Shown piece after piece: positions 1-6,163 of a DNA stretch of 16,594 nucleotides. The translations under genes were made by a program, and so were the position numbers. The notes below the pieces were generated by a model. That model was not told the origin of the DNA. It ran no database searches and saw only the letters and a program-made list of their open reading frames with translations. The stretch spans positions 40,071-56,664 of the forward strand of contig MGQK01000082.1 in assembly GCA_001797815.1 (NCBI GenBank), in the 5' to 3' direction. The stretch comes from Deltaproteobacteria bacterium RBG_13_61_14. Lineage in GTDB: Bacteria > RBG-13-61-14. The number at the start of each line of letters is the position of its first letter. The stretch's first letter is position 1.

Positions 1-1807
1 GGGCTCGCTCCGGGCGCGGGGCTGGTATGCCACGGCCCGCTGCCGAATCGAGCTTAAGGATTTTCCGCTGGCCTTCTTGGCGCTCGATGCCCTGGATCAG
101 GACTCGGGCCGGCCGGCGGAGTGGACCGCGGACCTGCTCATGCTGCGCGCTGCCGCGCTCGACCAGGGCGGGGCGCCGGAGCAGGCCTGGCCTTTGTTCC
201 GCCGGCTCTGGGTGGAGTTTCCCACCAGCCCGCCGGCGGGCCAGGCGGAGGCCCTGATCCTGGGACCGGACTCGGAGCGGTTCGTTGCCGCCGGAGTCGC
301 CCCGGTCATCACCGAACAGGACCGCCTGGACCGGGTGGATCGTCTGCTGGGGCAAGCGGCCTATAGCCGCGCCTTGCGGGAAATCGAGCCGCTGATCGAA
401 GCCGAGGTCTCCCCGGAGCAGGAGGCGGCCCTGCGCTGGCGGCGGGCCAAAGCGCTCTCCGGACTGCGCCGGTATTCCGCGGCCGCGGCTGAATACGAGC
501 GGATCTTTAAGCTGAGCGGCGAGAGCGACGTGGAGGCCGCTTATCAGATGGCGCGCACCTGGGACCGGATGGACCGCCAACACCAGGCCCGGGCCGCTTA
601 TCAGGAGGTCTGGACCCGATTCCCCCAAAGCGACCAGGCCCGGTGGTCTTTGTTCTCGGCCGGCCGCGCTCACCAGCTTGACCTGGAGCACGAAGAGGCG
701 AGCCGGCTTTTCGAGCTTCTGGTTTTCACTTATCCCGGCCCCGAGCCGGCGGACGAGGCGCTCTTTCAACTGGGCTGGATGCGTTACCTTGACCGGCGGT
801 ATCCGGAAGCGCTGGCCTTTTTCCAGCAGGTGCCGTTGCGGCCGCAAGATGCCGCGTTCAACGCGCGCGCGCTTTACTGGCAGGCGCGGGCCTGGGACCG
901 CATGGGCCGGGCCGAGCCGGCCCAGGCGCTCCGCCAAGAACTGGTCGAGCAGTATCCGGACTCGGCTTACAGCTACCTGGCCCGCCACTTTGCCGGCCTT
1001 GCGCTCTTGCCTTGGCCGCCGCCGGCCGGGGGCAGCCCGCCGGGCGCTTTGACCCAAGGCCCGTTGGACTTGGGCGTGGTCGAGAATTTGATATCTCTGG
1101 GCCTGGTGCTGGACGCGCGCGAGGAGGTGAGCTGGCAGGAAAGGCGGGGAGCGACCTTTTCCCCCGCGGCCGCGCTTCAGATCAGCCGCGCCTTTCTGGC
1201 CGCCGGGGAATATTTTTTGGCCCAGCGCCGGGTCCAGCTTTCCTTTGGTCCGCGGCTGGCGAGCTACCAGGCGCCGGACCGGGAGCTGTGGGAGTTGGCC
1301 TATCCCTGGGCCTTTCCGGAAGCGGTTTCCCAACAATCGGCGCGGGCGGCGCTCGACCCCCGGCTGGTCCTGGCCCTGATCCGGGCCGAGAGCACCTACC
1401 GCCCGACCATCCGCTCCTCGGCCGGCGCCCTCGGCCTGATGCAGATCATGCCCGCCACCGGACGCCGGATCGCGCGGAGTTTGGAGGAACGGAACTTTGA
1501 GACGGAGCGGTTGCAGGAGCCGGAGCTCAACATCCGTTTCGGGTGCTATCATCTCCGGCAACTGCTCGACCGCTACCGCATCCGGACCGGCCGGTCCGCC
1601 TCGCCTTCGGCCGCGGACCTGATCCTGGCTCTGGCCGCCTACAACGCGGGCGAGCGCCGGGTGGAAGAATGGCGGCGCCGGTTCGAGAAGTTCCACCTCG
1701 GCCCGGATGAATTCATCGAGCAGATCCCTTTCTCGGAAACCCGCACCTATGTCAAGCGCGTCCTCGCTTTCTACCAAATCTATTCCCTGCTCTATCCCCA
1801 GCTTTGA
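1..1807 (+). CDS. Slt-like soluble lytic murein transglycosylase with TPR-type N-terminal superhelix (5' partial)
   Basis: This enzyme is expected to cleave the MurNAc-GlcNAc bond of peptidoglycan in the periplasm, forming 1,6-anhydro-MurNAc ends. The reading frame is open to the left edge (first full codon at 2), so signal peptide and start are missing; 601 residues are visible. Visible residues about 1-330 are helical TPR-like repeats with cues such as ALYWQARAWDRMGRAEPAQ and DEALFQLGWMRYLDRRYPEA. The C-terminal SLT domain spans roughly residues 445-575. It holds the catalytic Glu463 in LIRAES, the GLMQIMP motif, and LAAYNAGERRV near residue 545. The end, ETRTYVKRVLAFYQIY, is typical of Slt70/MltE-type domains. 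A TTG at 77 could be read as a start, but the coding frame and TPR-like sequence continue upstream of it. No terminator hairpin is obvious after the stop. The gene is GC-rich and looks native. Function is confident; the exact Slt subfamily is not. Confidence 0.93.
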   Translation, partial: GSLRARGWYATARCRIELKDFPLAFLALDALDQDSGRPAEWTADLLMLRAAALDQGGAPEQAWPLFRRLWVEFPTSPPAGQAEALILGPDSERFVAAGVAPVITEQDRLDRVDRLLGQAAYSRALREIEPLIEAEVSPEQEAALRWRRAKALSGLRRYSAAAAEYERIFKLSGESDVEAAYQMARTWDRMDRQHQARAAYQEVWTRFPQSDQARWSLFSAGRAHQLDLEHEEASRLFELLVFTYPGPEPADEALFQLGWMRYLDRRYPEALAFFQQVPLRPQDAAFNARALYWQARAWDRMGRAEPAQALRQELVEQYPDSAYSYLARHFAGLALLPWPPPAGGSPPGALTQGPLDLGVVENLISLGLVLDAREEVSWQERRGATFSPAAALQISRAFLAAGEYFLAQRRVQLSFGPRLASYQAPDRELWELAYPWAFPEAVSQQSARAALDPRLVLALIRAESTYRPTIRSSAGALGLMQIMPATGRRIARSLEERNFETERLQEPELNIRFGCYHLRQLLDRYRIRTGRSASPSAADLILALAAYNAGERRVEEWRRRFEKFHLGPDEFIEQIPFSETRTYVKRVLAFYQIYSLLYPQL

Positions 1808-1833
1808 TTCCGCATCCATCAATCGTAATCTTA

Positions 1834-1874
1834 AACGTAAACGTGAACGTGAACGTTGCCGTGAACGTGAACGG
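1834..1874. repeat. Hexamer tandem array, AACGTG type
   Basis: Seven 6-bp units (AACGTA, AACGTG, AACGTG, AACGTT, GCCGTG, AACGTG, then AACGG) begin 27 bp after the transglycosylase stop. An analogous array of GTTCAA units (reverse complement TTGAAC) lies in the other gap at 6044-6068 and 6158-6169, so the two gaps carry related hexamers in opposite orientation. No coding role is likely. Confidence 0.75.
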
Positions 1875-1880
1875 ATCAGG

Positions 1881-1980
1881 ATTCACCACAGAGGCACAGA
1901 GAGCACAGAGGAAGAAGGGAAGGACTAACCACCAAGGCTCAAAAAGGGGAAGAAGAAAGAATCATCCACCAAAAGACACG
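1881..1980. repeat. Degenerate CACAGAG / CCACCAA low-complexity intergenic repeats
   Basis: The unit CACAGAG occurs three times at 8-9 bp spacing within about 1884-1911. It is followed by related purine-rich phrases (ACCACCAAGGCTC, CCACCAAAAGACACGAAG). From memory, strings of this style recur in the intergenic DNA of several deep-branching bacterial lineages. That recollection cannot be verified here. Confidence 0.5.
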
Positions 1981-2085
1981 AAGGGGCACTAAGCAGAATC
2001 CTCTTTCACCTGCCTCTTGCCTTAATTTTGGTTTGGGGATTTCGGATTGGGGATTGTCTGGCGACTCGCCGGCCTGACCAACGGT

Positions 2086-2112
2086 CCTTCGACCCTGAGC
2101 TCAGGCCGAAGC
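2086..2112. repeat. Palindromic element, copy 1 (CCTGAGCTCAGG core)
   Basis: A perfect 12-bp palindrome (2094-2105) is flanked by outer complementary arms CTTCG (2087-2091) and CGAAG (2107-2111), with one- or two-base bulges between. The architecture matches the element at 6193-6222 (outer CCTCG/CGAGG arms around CCGAGCGCTCGG). Compensating base changes in the arms argue that pairing is selected or that the element has a defined structure. A partial relative, GCTCTGAGCGCGGTCGAAGAG in outline, lies at 2563-2583. Confidence 0.7.
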
Positions 2113-2179
2113 GGGAAGGCCAAAGTTGCCCCCGGCGGCTCGCCGGAAACTGCAACATTCTTACATTGATGGGGGACAG

Positions 2180-2221
2180 TGAAGTTTGAAGGGTGAAGGG
2201 TGAAGGATGAGGTCTGAAATC
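2180..2221. repeat. Heptamer tandem array, TGAAGGG type
   Basis: Six consecutive 7-bp units read TGAAGTT, TGAAGGG, TGAAGGG, TGAAGGA, TGAGGTC, TGAAATC. The period is exact although the units drift. Confidence 0.75.
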
Positions 2222-2403
2222 AAACGATTGTTCAAGATGCTAACCCTGCGATTTCTCAAGCTCTTTTTGCTTCAATGCCCCCAAGATGCACCCCCATTTC
2301 CGGCCCTGGCCCTTCCGAACCCTCCGATCCTCCTCTCCGATTACCCGGGAACCAACTTAACTTGGCGAAATTTCTCTTGGTTTCTTCTTCTTCTCTTTCC
2401 CGA

Positions 2404-2431
2404 CATACTACATACGACATACGATATACCC
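2404..2431. repeat. Heptamer tandem array, CATACGA type
   Basis: Four 7-bp units read CATACTA, CATACGA, CATACGA, TATACCC. It is one of several heptamer arrays with different unit sequences in this window. Confidence 0.7.
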
Positions 2432-2438
2432 TCTTCAA

Positions 2439-2543
2439 ACGTCCCCCCATTCTGCACGCCAACCACCCCATCCTGCGCGGCAACCACCCCATTCTGCTCA
2501 GCAGCCACCCCATCTAACGCGGCAACCACCCCAGGCTGAAGCC
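2439..2543. repeat. 21-bp tandem repeat, about 4.5-5 copies
   Basis: The phrase CAACCACCCCATTCTGCGCGG, with variants, begins at 2460, 2481, 2502 and 2523, an exact 21-bp period. A degraded copy precedes it at 2439. Because 21 is a multiple of three, every frame shows a 7-residue peptide repeat (HPILRGN on the plus strand, GWLPRRM on the minus strand). No ribosome binding site or conserved protein supports translation. Confidence 0.8.
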
Positions 2544-2550
2544 GGTTAGC

Positions 2551-2597
2551 AGTTGGCGGCTTGCTCTGAGCGCGGTCGAAGAGTTCGCAGTTGGCGG
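2551..2597. repeat. Paired AGTTGGCGG direct repeats around a GAGCGCGGTCGAAG segment
   Basis: AGTTGGCGG occurs at 2551-2559 and 2589-2597. The segment between (2563-2583) resembles one half of the palindromic elements at 2086 and 6193. This may be a decayed copy of that element flanked by a duplication. Confidence 0.45.
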
Positions 2598-2682
2598 AAA
2601 GATGGCTGATAGCTTGTAACCCATCCCTCACGCCAGAAAATTGGATCCACCGACCGCCAATAGTGAACTTTTCTTGGAGGGG

Positions 2683-2702
2683 GACAGACATTCTTGTCTG
2701 TC
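2683..2702. repeat. Short hairpin: GACAGAC / GTCTGTC arms
   Basis: Perfect 7-bp arms at 2683-2689 and 2696-2702 surround a 6-nt loop (ATTCTT). The run of G before it and the lack of a T-tract after it argue against a simple intrinsic terminator. From memory, the same hairpin string recurs in intergenic DNA of other environmental bacteria, which I cannot verify here. Confidence 0.6.
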
Positions 2703-2724
2703 AACCGCTAAGAAAAGAGAGATC

Positions 2725-2751
2725 CACAGATTCCGCAGATTACACAGATTT
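2725..2751. repeat. Nonamer array, CACAGATTN type
   Basis: Three 9-bp units read CACAGATTC, CGCAGATTA, CACAGATTT. The reverse-complement form (AATCTGTGG) forms arrays at 6076-6102 and 6177-6231, so the right-hand gap carries the same word inverted. Confidence 0.75.
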
Positions 2752-2814
2752 TTTCGTTCCTGTGCCTAAAGCCCAAAGCCTAACGCCGAAAGCCCCTTGC
2801 ACCCCTGTCCACTG
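2745..2814. repeat. Left arm of a 70-bp inverted repeat bracketing the AIPR/cyclase cassette
   Basis: Read against the reverse complement of 5912-5981, this segment aligns without gaps with 54 of 70 matches by hand. Exact blocks include CAGATTTT, GCCTAAAGCCCAAAG (15 bp, 2764-2778), CTAA and TGTCCACTG (2806-2814). It contains a heptamer run at 2765-2792 (CCTAAAG, CCCAAAG, CCTAACG, CCGAAAG). The promoter of the AIPR gene lies 78 bp further in. Confidence 0.75.
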
Positions 2815-2892
2815 TTCCCCGTCAGGCGAAACATCTCCCAACCCTTTGATTTTCCATAGCAATTTCCCTATCAAATCTTGTGAAGAAAATGC

Positions 2893-2921
2893 TTGACTTG
2901 GAAATGCCCGGAGCGTAAAAT
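2893..2921 (+). promoter_or_regulatory. Sigma70-type promoter of the AIPR gene
   Basis: A -35 box TTGACT (2893-2898) is separated by 17 bp from a -10 box TAAAAT (2916-2921). Transcription would begin near 2928 and give a leader of about 260 nt before the AIPR start codon at 3187. No better promoter is visible closer to the gene. Confidence 0.6.
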
Positions 2922-2982
2922 TCCATATTGATCGAGGCGCTTTTCGGTAATGACTGCGCAATGGACAATGTCCGAATAAAGG

Positions 2983-3118
2983 GAATTAAGTATGGTGTCC
3001 CCAGAATTAGAGAATTGAGAATTAGAATTCAAGAATTAGATTCATACAAATTAAGTATGAGAATTCCTCTCTAACATGTTATAAGGCAATGGAATTCTAA
3101 ATATATTTGGCTAGAATT
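2983..3118 (+). repeat. AT-rich leader with GAATT repeats and duplicated AATTAAGTATG
   Basis: GAATT occurs nine times (2983, 3004, 3012, 3019, 3025, 3033, 3061, 3092, 3114). The 11-mer AATTAAGTATG occurs at 2984-2994 and 3049-3059. The first copy runs into GGTGTCCCC, whose reverse complement GGGGACACC recalls sequences found near REP-associated tyrosine transposases (recollection, unverified). The region could hold operator sites for the AIPR gene or be a mobile-element remnant. Confidence 0.5.
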
Positions 3119-3171
3119 AAGCGGCTGATGTTTGAAGTGAAAGACGTATGAAGCATTCTATTTCTGGAAAG

Positions 3172-3177
3172 AGGAGG
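3172..3177 (+). promoter_or_regulatory. Strong Shine-Dalgarno fixing the AIPR start at 3187
   Basis: AGGAGG lies 9 nt before ATG 3187. The in-frame ATG at 3148 has no comparable site, so the 13-residue extension it would add is probably not made. Confidence 0.8.
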
Positions 3178-3186
3178 ATCCATTCA

Positions 3187-4959
3187 ATGGCCAAAGCGAA
3201 CTCAATAATGGATGATCTCAGGAATGAGCTGGAGGAATTGCATCAGCACTATCCGGCGATGAAGAACGAGGACTTATTTGTTGTCTGGTTCCTTAGAGCC
3301 TACGTCACGGAAGATCTTGAGGCCGCCGCTCATGCCGTGACTAATGGTCCCAAGGATAAGGGAGCGGATGCAGTTTTTATTGATGATGCCTCTCGATGTG
3401 TGTTTATTATCCAGGGCAAATATCGTCATCAGATCAGCACAGCAAACGAAAAACGCTCCGAAGTGCTCAGCTTTGCTCAGTTGGGTCATATCCTGGCTGA
3501 TCGCGACAAAAAAGCCTTTCAGAATCTTGTGGACGAAGCAGACCAAAGCGTAGCGCAAAAGCTGACAGAAGCGCGGAAGCGTCTTCTGCATCGTGACTAC
3601 CGGCTATGGCTTTATTATGTGACCCTTGGCAAGTGCAGCGCCGGCCTAAGGAGTGAGGCGGAAGAGATGGCGCGTTGCGCTCCGGGTAAAATCCGTTTTG
3701 AAATATTGGACGGCCGGCGCTTGATGCTTCTGATGTCAGATTACCTGGACGGCGTGGCTCCACCCATTCCCACCCTTGATCTGGTCATGGAAAACGGCCA
3801 AGGGATTTTGGTAAATGGCATACTACAGAGGTTCGACAGTCGAAGCAAGATTGAGTCATGGGTGTTCTCGATGCAAGGTGATGACATCGTCCATTTGTAT
3901 GAGGTAGGAGGCAAGCGACTTTTTGCTCGCAACGTCAGGGGCTTTCTAGGAGAGACCACCGACGTGAACCGCAGTATGGAGAAAACGTTAAAAAAGGAAC
4001 CCGAGCGGTTCTTTTACTACAACAACGGAATAACCATCCTTTGCGATGACGCGAAGTTGGTTAGTTCAAAGGGAAAGGATATTTTGCGGGTCAACAATCC
4101 GCAGGTCATCAACGGACAACAGACAACGCGCACCCTTGCCAGGAAAGTCGACCACGCCAAGAAATCCAGTGTTGTCGTTCGAGTCATCCAGGTCTCAAGA
4201 GGCGAGAGTAATAGAGACGATTATTTCGACACATTGGTTTCACGGATTGTCGAAGGAACCAACTGGCAGAACGCGATCAAGCCTTCCGACCTGGTATCGA
4301 ATGACAGACGGCAAGTAGAGTTGCAGCGGGAACTGCGTAAACGTGGTTACCTCTATCTTCGCAAGCGCGAGTCAAAGAGTGAGGCTAGGAGGGCGGCAGG
4401 CAGCAAGCACTACATCCTTGTGAAGAAAGAGGATTTAGCGAGAGCGGTCGCCGGTTGCGATCTCGATCCAGTGGAAGCACGGTCCGGTGTTGAAAACCTA
4501 TTTGACGAAGATACCTATCGAATAATTTTTCCAACCTCTGATCCTCGGTATTACCTGTTGAGATATTGGCTCATGCGAGAGGTGACTTATTGTGCCCATA
4601 GTTACCCAGAGCGAGGGTATGCCAAGTGGCTGGTCCTGGGGTTCGTGTGGTCTCGGCTCCAGCCTTTGCTGGGAACGGTAGCAAAGCGGGACAATTTCAT
4701 TCATAAGATGGAGCGCGGTGCCAAAGATCTGGATTGGCCGTTGTTCGCTGCGGTTGAAAAAGCATATATTGCCGCCTTGAAGTACTGGAAGAAGAATAGA
4801 GGAAAAGGAGCGAAGGTGACTGACGTCTCGACATTCTTCCGCAACAAGCGGGGTAGAGATAAAGAATTCAAATCTTTCTGGCAAGGGAAGAACAATAAGG
4901 GCCGAAAAGGATTTGAGGCTGCTTGGATGAAGGTCAAGGTGGCCATTGCAAACAGTTGA
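3187..4959 (+). CDS. AIPR-family abortive infection/phage resistance protein with PD-(D/E)XK-like N-terminus
   Basis: The product is 590 aa. Its central region carries the AIPR family signature: RFFYYNNGITILCDD (NNG at residues 279-281), then NNPQVINGQQTTRTL (VINGQQTT at 307-314). The N-terminus has a restriction-endonuclease-like pattern, with Asp61 in DKGADAVFID, then the strand VFIIQGKYR supplying Gln76-x-Lys78. This matches a D...(D/E/Q)xK metal site, so DNA or RNA cleavage is plausible. AIPR proteins are known from abortive-infection phage defence, though the mechanism of the family is not settled. No signal peptide or membrane segment is seen, so it should be cytoplasmic. GC content is visibly lower than in the flanking genes, which suggests transfer. 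A cyclase-fold gene follows 94 nt downstream on the same strand and may form a cassette with it. The family call is firm; nuclease activity is inferred. Confidence 0.88.
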   Translation: MAKANSIMDDLRNELEELHQHYPAMKNEDLFVVWFLRAYVTEDLEAAAHAVTNGPKDKGADAVFIDDASRCVFIIQGKYRHQISTANEKRSEVLSFAQLGHILADRDKKAFQNLVDEADQSVAQKLTEARKRLLHRDYRLWLYYVTLGKCSAGLRSEAEEMARCAPGKIRFEILDGRRLMLLMSDYLDGVAPPIPTLDLVMENGQGILVNGILQRFDSRSKIESWVFSMQGDDIVHLYEVGGKRLFARNVRGFLGETTDVNRSMEKTLKKEPERFFYYNNGITILCDDAKLVSSKGKDILRVNNPQVINGQQTTRTLARKVDHAKKSSVVVRVIQVSRGESNRDDYFDTLVSRIVEGTNWQNAIKPSDLVSNDRRQVELQRELRKRGYLYLRKRESKSEARRAAGSKHYILVKKEDLARAVAGCDLDPVEARSGVENLFDEDTYRIIFPTSDPRYYLLRYWLMREVTYCAHSYPERGYAKWLVLGFVWSRLQPLLGTVAKRDNFIHKMERGAKDLDWPLFAAVEKAYIAALKYWKKNRGKGAKVTDVSTFFRNKRGRDKEFKSFWQGKNNKGRKGFEAAWMKVKVAIANS

Positions 4960-4979
4960 ATGATGGATCGGCGGTGTGA

Positions 4980-5003
4980 GATTGGGGTCAGGTCTTTACT
5001 TAC
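4980..5003. repeat. Boundary repeat copy 1 (GGGGTCAG...CTTTACTT)
   Basis: This 24-bp segment matches 5834-5857 at 19 of 24 positions (GAT-GGGGTCAG-CTTTACTT common core). The two copies lie on either side of the cyclase-fold gene in direct orientation. From memory, strings such as GGGGTCAGGTCTTTACTT recur near Y1/REP-associated transposases in many bacteria. No transposase is present here. Confidence 0.65.
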
Positions 5004-5053
5004 AATATCTTCAAAGAGGCAGAGACATCTTTTGAGAACGAAAGGATATCTTT

Positions 5054-5833
5054 ATGGATCAACCCAATTTTAAAGAGGGAATTGTGGTCATGCTCGACGC
5101 TCTCGGTGTTAGAAGCATGTCTAAGGGGGACTCAATAGCCTTTTTGGGAAAGCGAGAAAAATTTATAACTGCTATCTATGAGATAATAGATGATATGGCT
5201 AAACAGCCATTTTTTAGAGATTCAAAAGTTCCTAAGCCTAACATTATTACCTTTGGGGATACTTTCATTTTCCACTGGCCTTTCGAGGAACAGACAGACC
5301 AAAAACTTATTGCGGTTGGTGAGTTTCTCAAGCAGGTTATGAGGGCAGGATTCGAAAACGAAATTCTTCTGCGCGGAGCAATTGGAGCGGGTGAATACAC
5401 ATACACAAAGGAAAATGACCTTATCCTCGGGCCAGCTGTGACCGATGTCGCCAATTGGTACGAACAAGGGAATTGGATCGGGATTATAGCAACTCCCCAT
5501 TTGGGCATCAGATTGTCCTTGATTGGAGAAAGATTACTTAAAGGGCCCAAATTCCCCATATATATATGGTTTGATCAATATGATGTTCCATTGTTAAGTG
5601 GGGAAAGTCAAAAGTTGTGGGTTATTTGTTGGCCATCAAACTATTACTTATCGAGAAAAACTCCTTCCAAAGTTATTACTACAGCCAGACAAGATTTCCT
5701 GTCCGCCTTAAAACAGTTTGCTATTCCTATGAATGCATCAAATAAATTCTCGAACACTATCGCTTTCTTTGATTGGTGCGGGAAAAATGCAAAGGAATCG
5801 GGAATAGCCTTAGAATCTTATTTAAATGGATAA
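5054..5833 (+). CDS. Class III nucleotidyl-cyclase-fold protein (possible defence signalling enzyme)
   Basis: The product is 259 aa, cytoplasmic-looking, with AAGGA 7 nt before its ATG. The layout follows a single class III cyclase homology domain. The first strand is IVVMLDALGV with candidate metal ligand Asp15. The hairpin is NIITFGDTFIFHW with the second candidate metal ligand Asp69. Next comes LLRGAIGAGEY (residues 105-115, like vRvGIh.Ge), then NDLILGPAVTDVANWYE (121-137). In active adenylyl/guanylyl cyclases this last helix carries Asn and Arg transition-state residues (pattern VNxAxRxE). Here that pattern is altered, so activity or product may differ. Stand-alone cyclases of this fold make cCMP/cUMP in Pycsar phage defence, which makes the AIPR neighbour suggestive. 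The gene has the lowest GC of the window and is flanked by direct repeats, both consistent with transfer. It could also be an inactive binding homologue. Confidence 0.62.
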   Translation: MDQPNFKEGIVVMLDALGVRSMSKGDSIAFLGKREKFITAIYEIIDDMAKQPFFRDSKVPKPNIITFGDTFIFHWPFEEQTDQKLIAVGEFLKQVMRAGFENEILLRGAIGAGEYTYTKENDLILGPAVTDVANWYEQGNWIGIIATPHLGIRLSLIGERLLKGPKFPIYIWFDQYDVPLLSGESQKLWVICWPSNYYLSRKTPSKVITTARQDFLSALKQFAIPMNASNKFSNTIAFFDWCGKNAKESGIALESYLNG

Positions 5834-5857
5834 GATCGGGGTCAGAACTTTACTTTA
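5834..5857. repeat. Boundary repeat copy 2 (GGGGTCAG...CTTTACTT)
   Basis: This is the direct-repeat partner of 4980-5003, starting immediately after the cyclase-fold stop codon. The pair frames the cyclase-fold gene as a unit of about 850 bp. Confidence 0.65.
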
Positions 5858-5877
5858 AACATTATAAGTAGTGCGCA

Positions 5878-5907
5878 GTGCACGGTGCACCCCGCTAGAA
5901 GGCGGGG
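5878..5907. terminator. GTGCAC double palindrome followed by CCCCGC/GCGGGG hairpin
   Basis: GTGCAC occurs at 5878-5883 and 5885-5890. A 6-bp hairpin CCCCGC (5890-5895), loop TAGAAG, GCGGGG (5902-5907) follows. It sits 57 nt after the cyclase-fold stop and could end cassette transcription, but there is no T-tract. A REP-like structural element is an equally good reading. Confidence 0.35.
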
Positions 5908-5911
5908 CAGG

Positions 5912-5981
5912 CAGTGGACAGTGATTCACAAGGCATTAGACATTAGACTTTGGGCTTTAGGCTCCAGAACAATAAAATCTG
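5912..5981. repeat. Right arm of the 70-bp inverted repeat
   Basis: The reverse complement aligns without gaps to 2745-2814. The inter-block distances are identical: CAGATTT to GCCTAAAG is 19 bp and to GTCCACTG is 62 bp in both arms. It contains two CATTAGA heptamers (5934-5947) followed by CTTTGGGCTTTAGGC (5948-5962). Confidence 0.75.
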
Positions 5982-6061
5982 CGGAAAAGAGGTTTCACGC
6001 CAAGCCGCAAAGGAGCAAAGGGAAGAAAAGGGAATCAGTTAAAGTTCAAGCCTAAGTTCAT

Positions 6062-6105
6062 GTTCAAGGATAAAGAATCTGTGGAATCGGTGTAATCTGT
6101 GGATG
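6062..6105. repeat. 44-bp direct repeat, uninterrupted copy
   Basis: It begins GTTCAAGGAT and continues into AATCTGTGG / AATCGGTGT / AATCTGTGG nonamers. It aligns at 36 of 44 positions with 6164-6192 plus 6223-6237, that is, with the second copy once the inserted palindrome is removed. Confidence 0.7.
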
Positions 6106-6122
6106 ATTCTTTCTTCTCCCTA

Positions 6123-6150
6123 CCTACGACCTGCGACCTACGGCCTACGA
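6123..6150. repeat. Heptamer tandem array, CCTACGA type
   Basis: Four 7-bp units in exact register read CCTACGA, CCTGCGA, CCTACGG, CCTACGA. Confidence 0.75.
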
Positions 6151-6163
6151 AGATTCCGTTCAA

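Noticed and set aside
2207-2539. Open frames on both strands across the left gap, including a GWLPRRM-type 7-residue repeat
   Set aside because: The peptide repeat is just the 21-bp DNA array read in frame. There is no Shine-Dalgarno, and the frames run through several unrelated repeat types.
2439-2543. CRISPR array
   Set aside because: The 21-bp units are contiguous with no spacers, and no cas genes are present.
3148-3186. Upstream ATG as start of the AIPR gene
   Set aside because: AGGAGG at 3172-3177 is ideally placed for ATG 3187, and the extra 13 residues look non-native.
3187-5833. Toxin-antitoxin interpretation of the two low-GC genes
   Set aside because: The genes do not overlap, neither is small, and neither matches a known toxin or antitoxin family.
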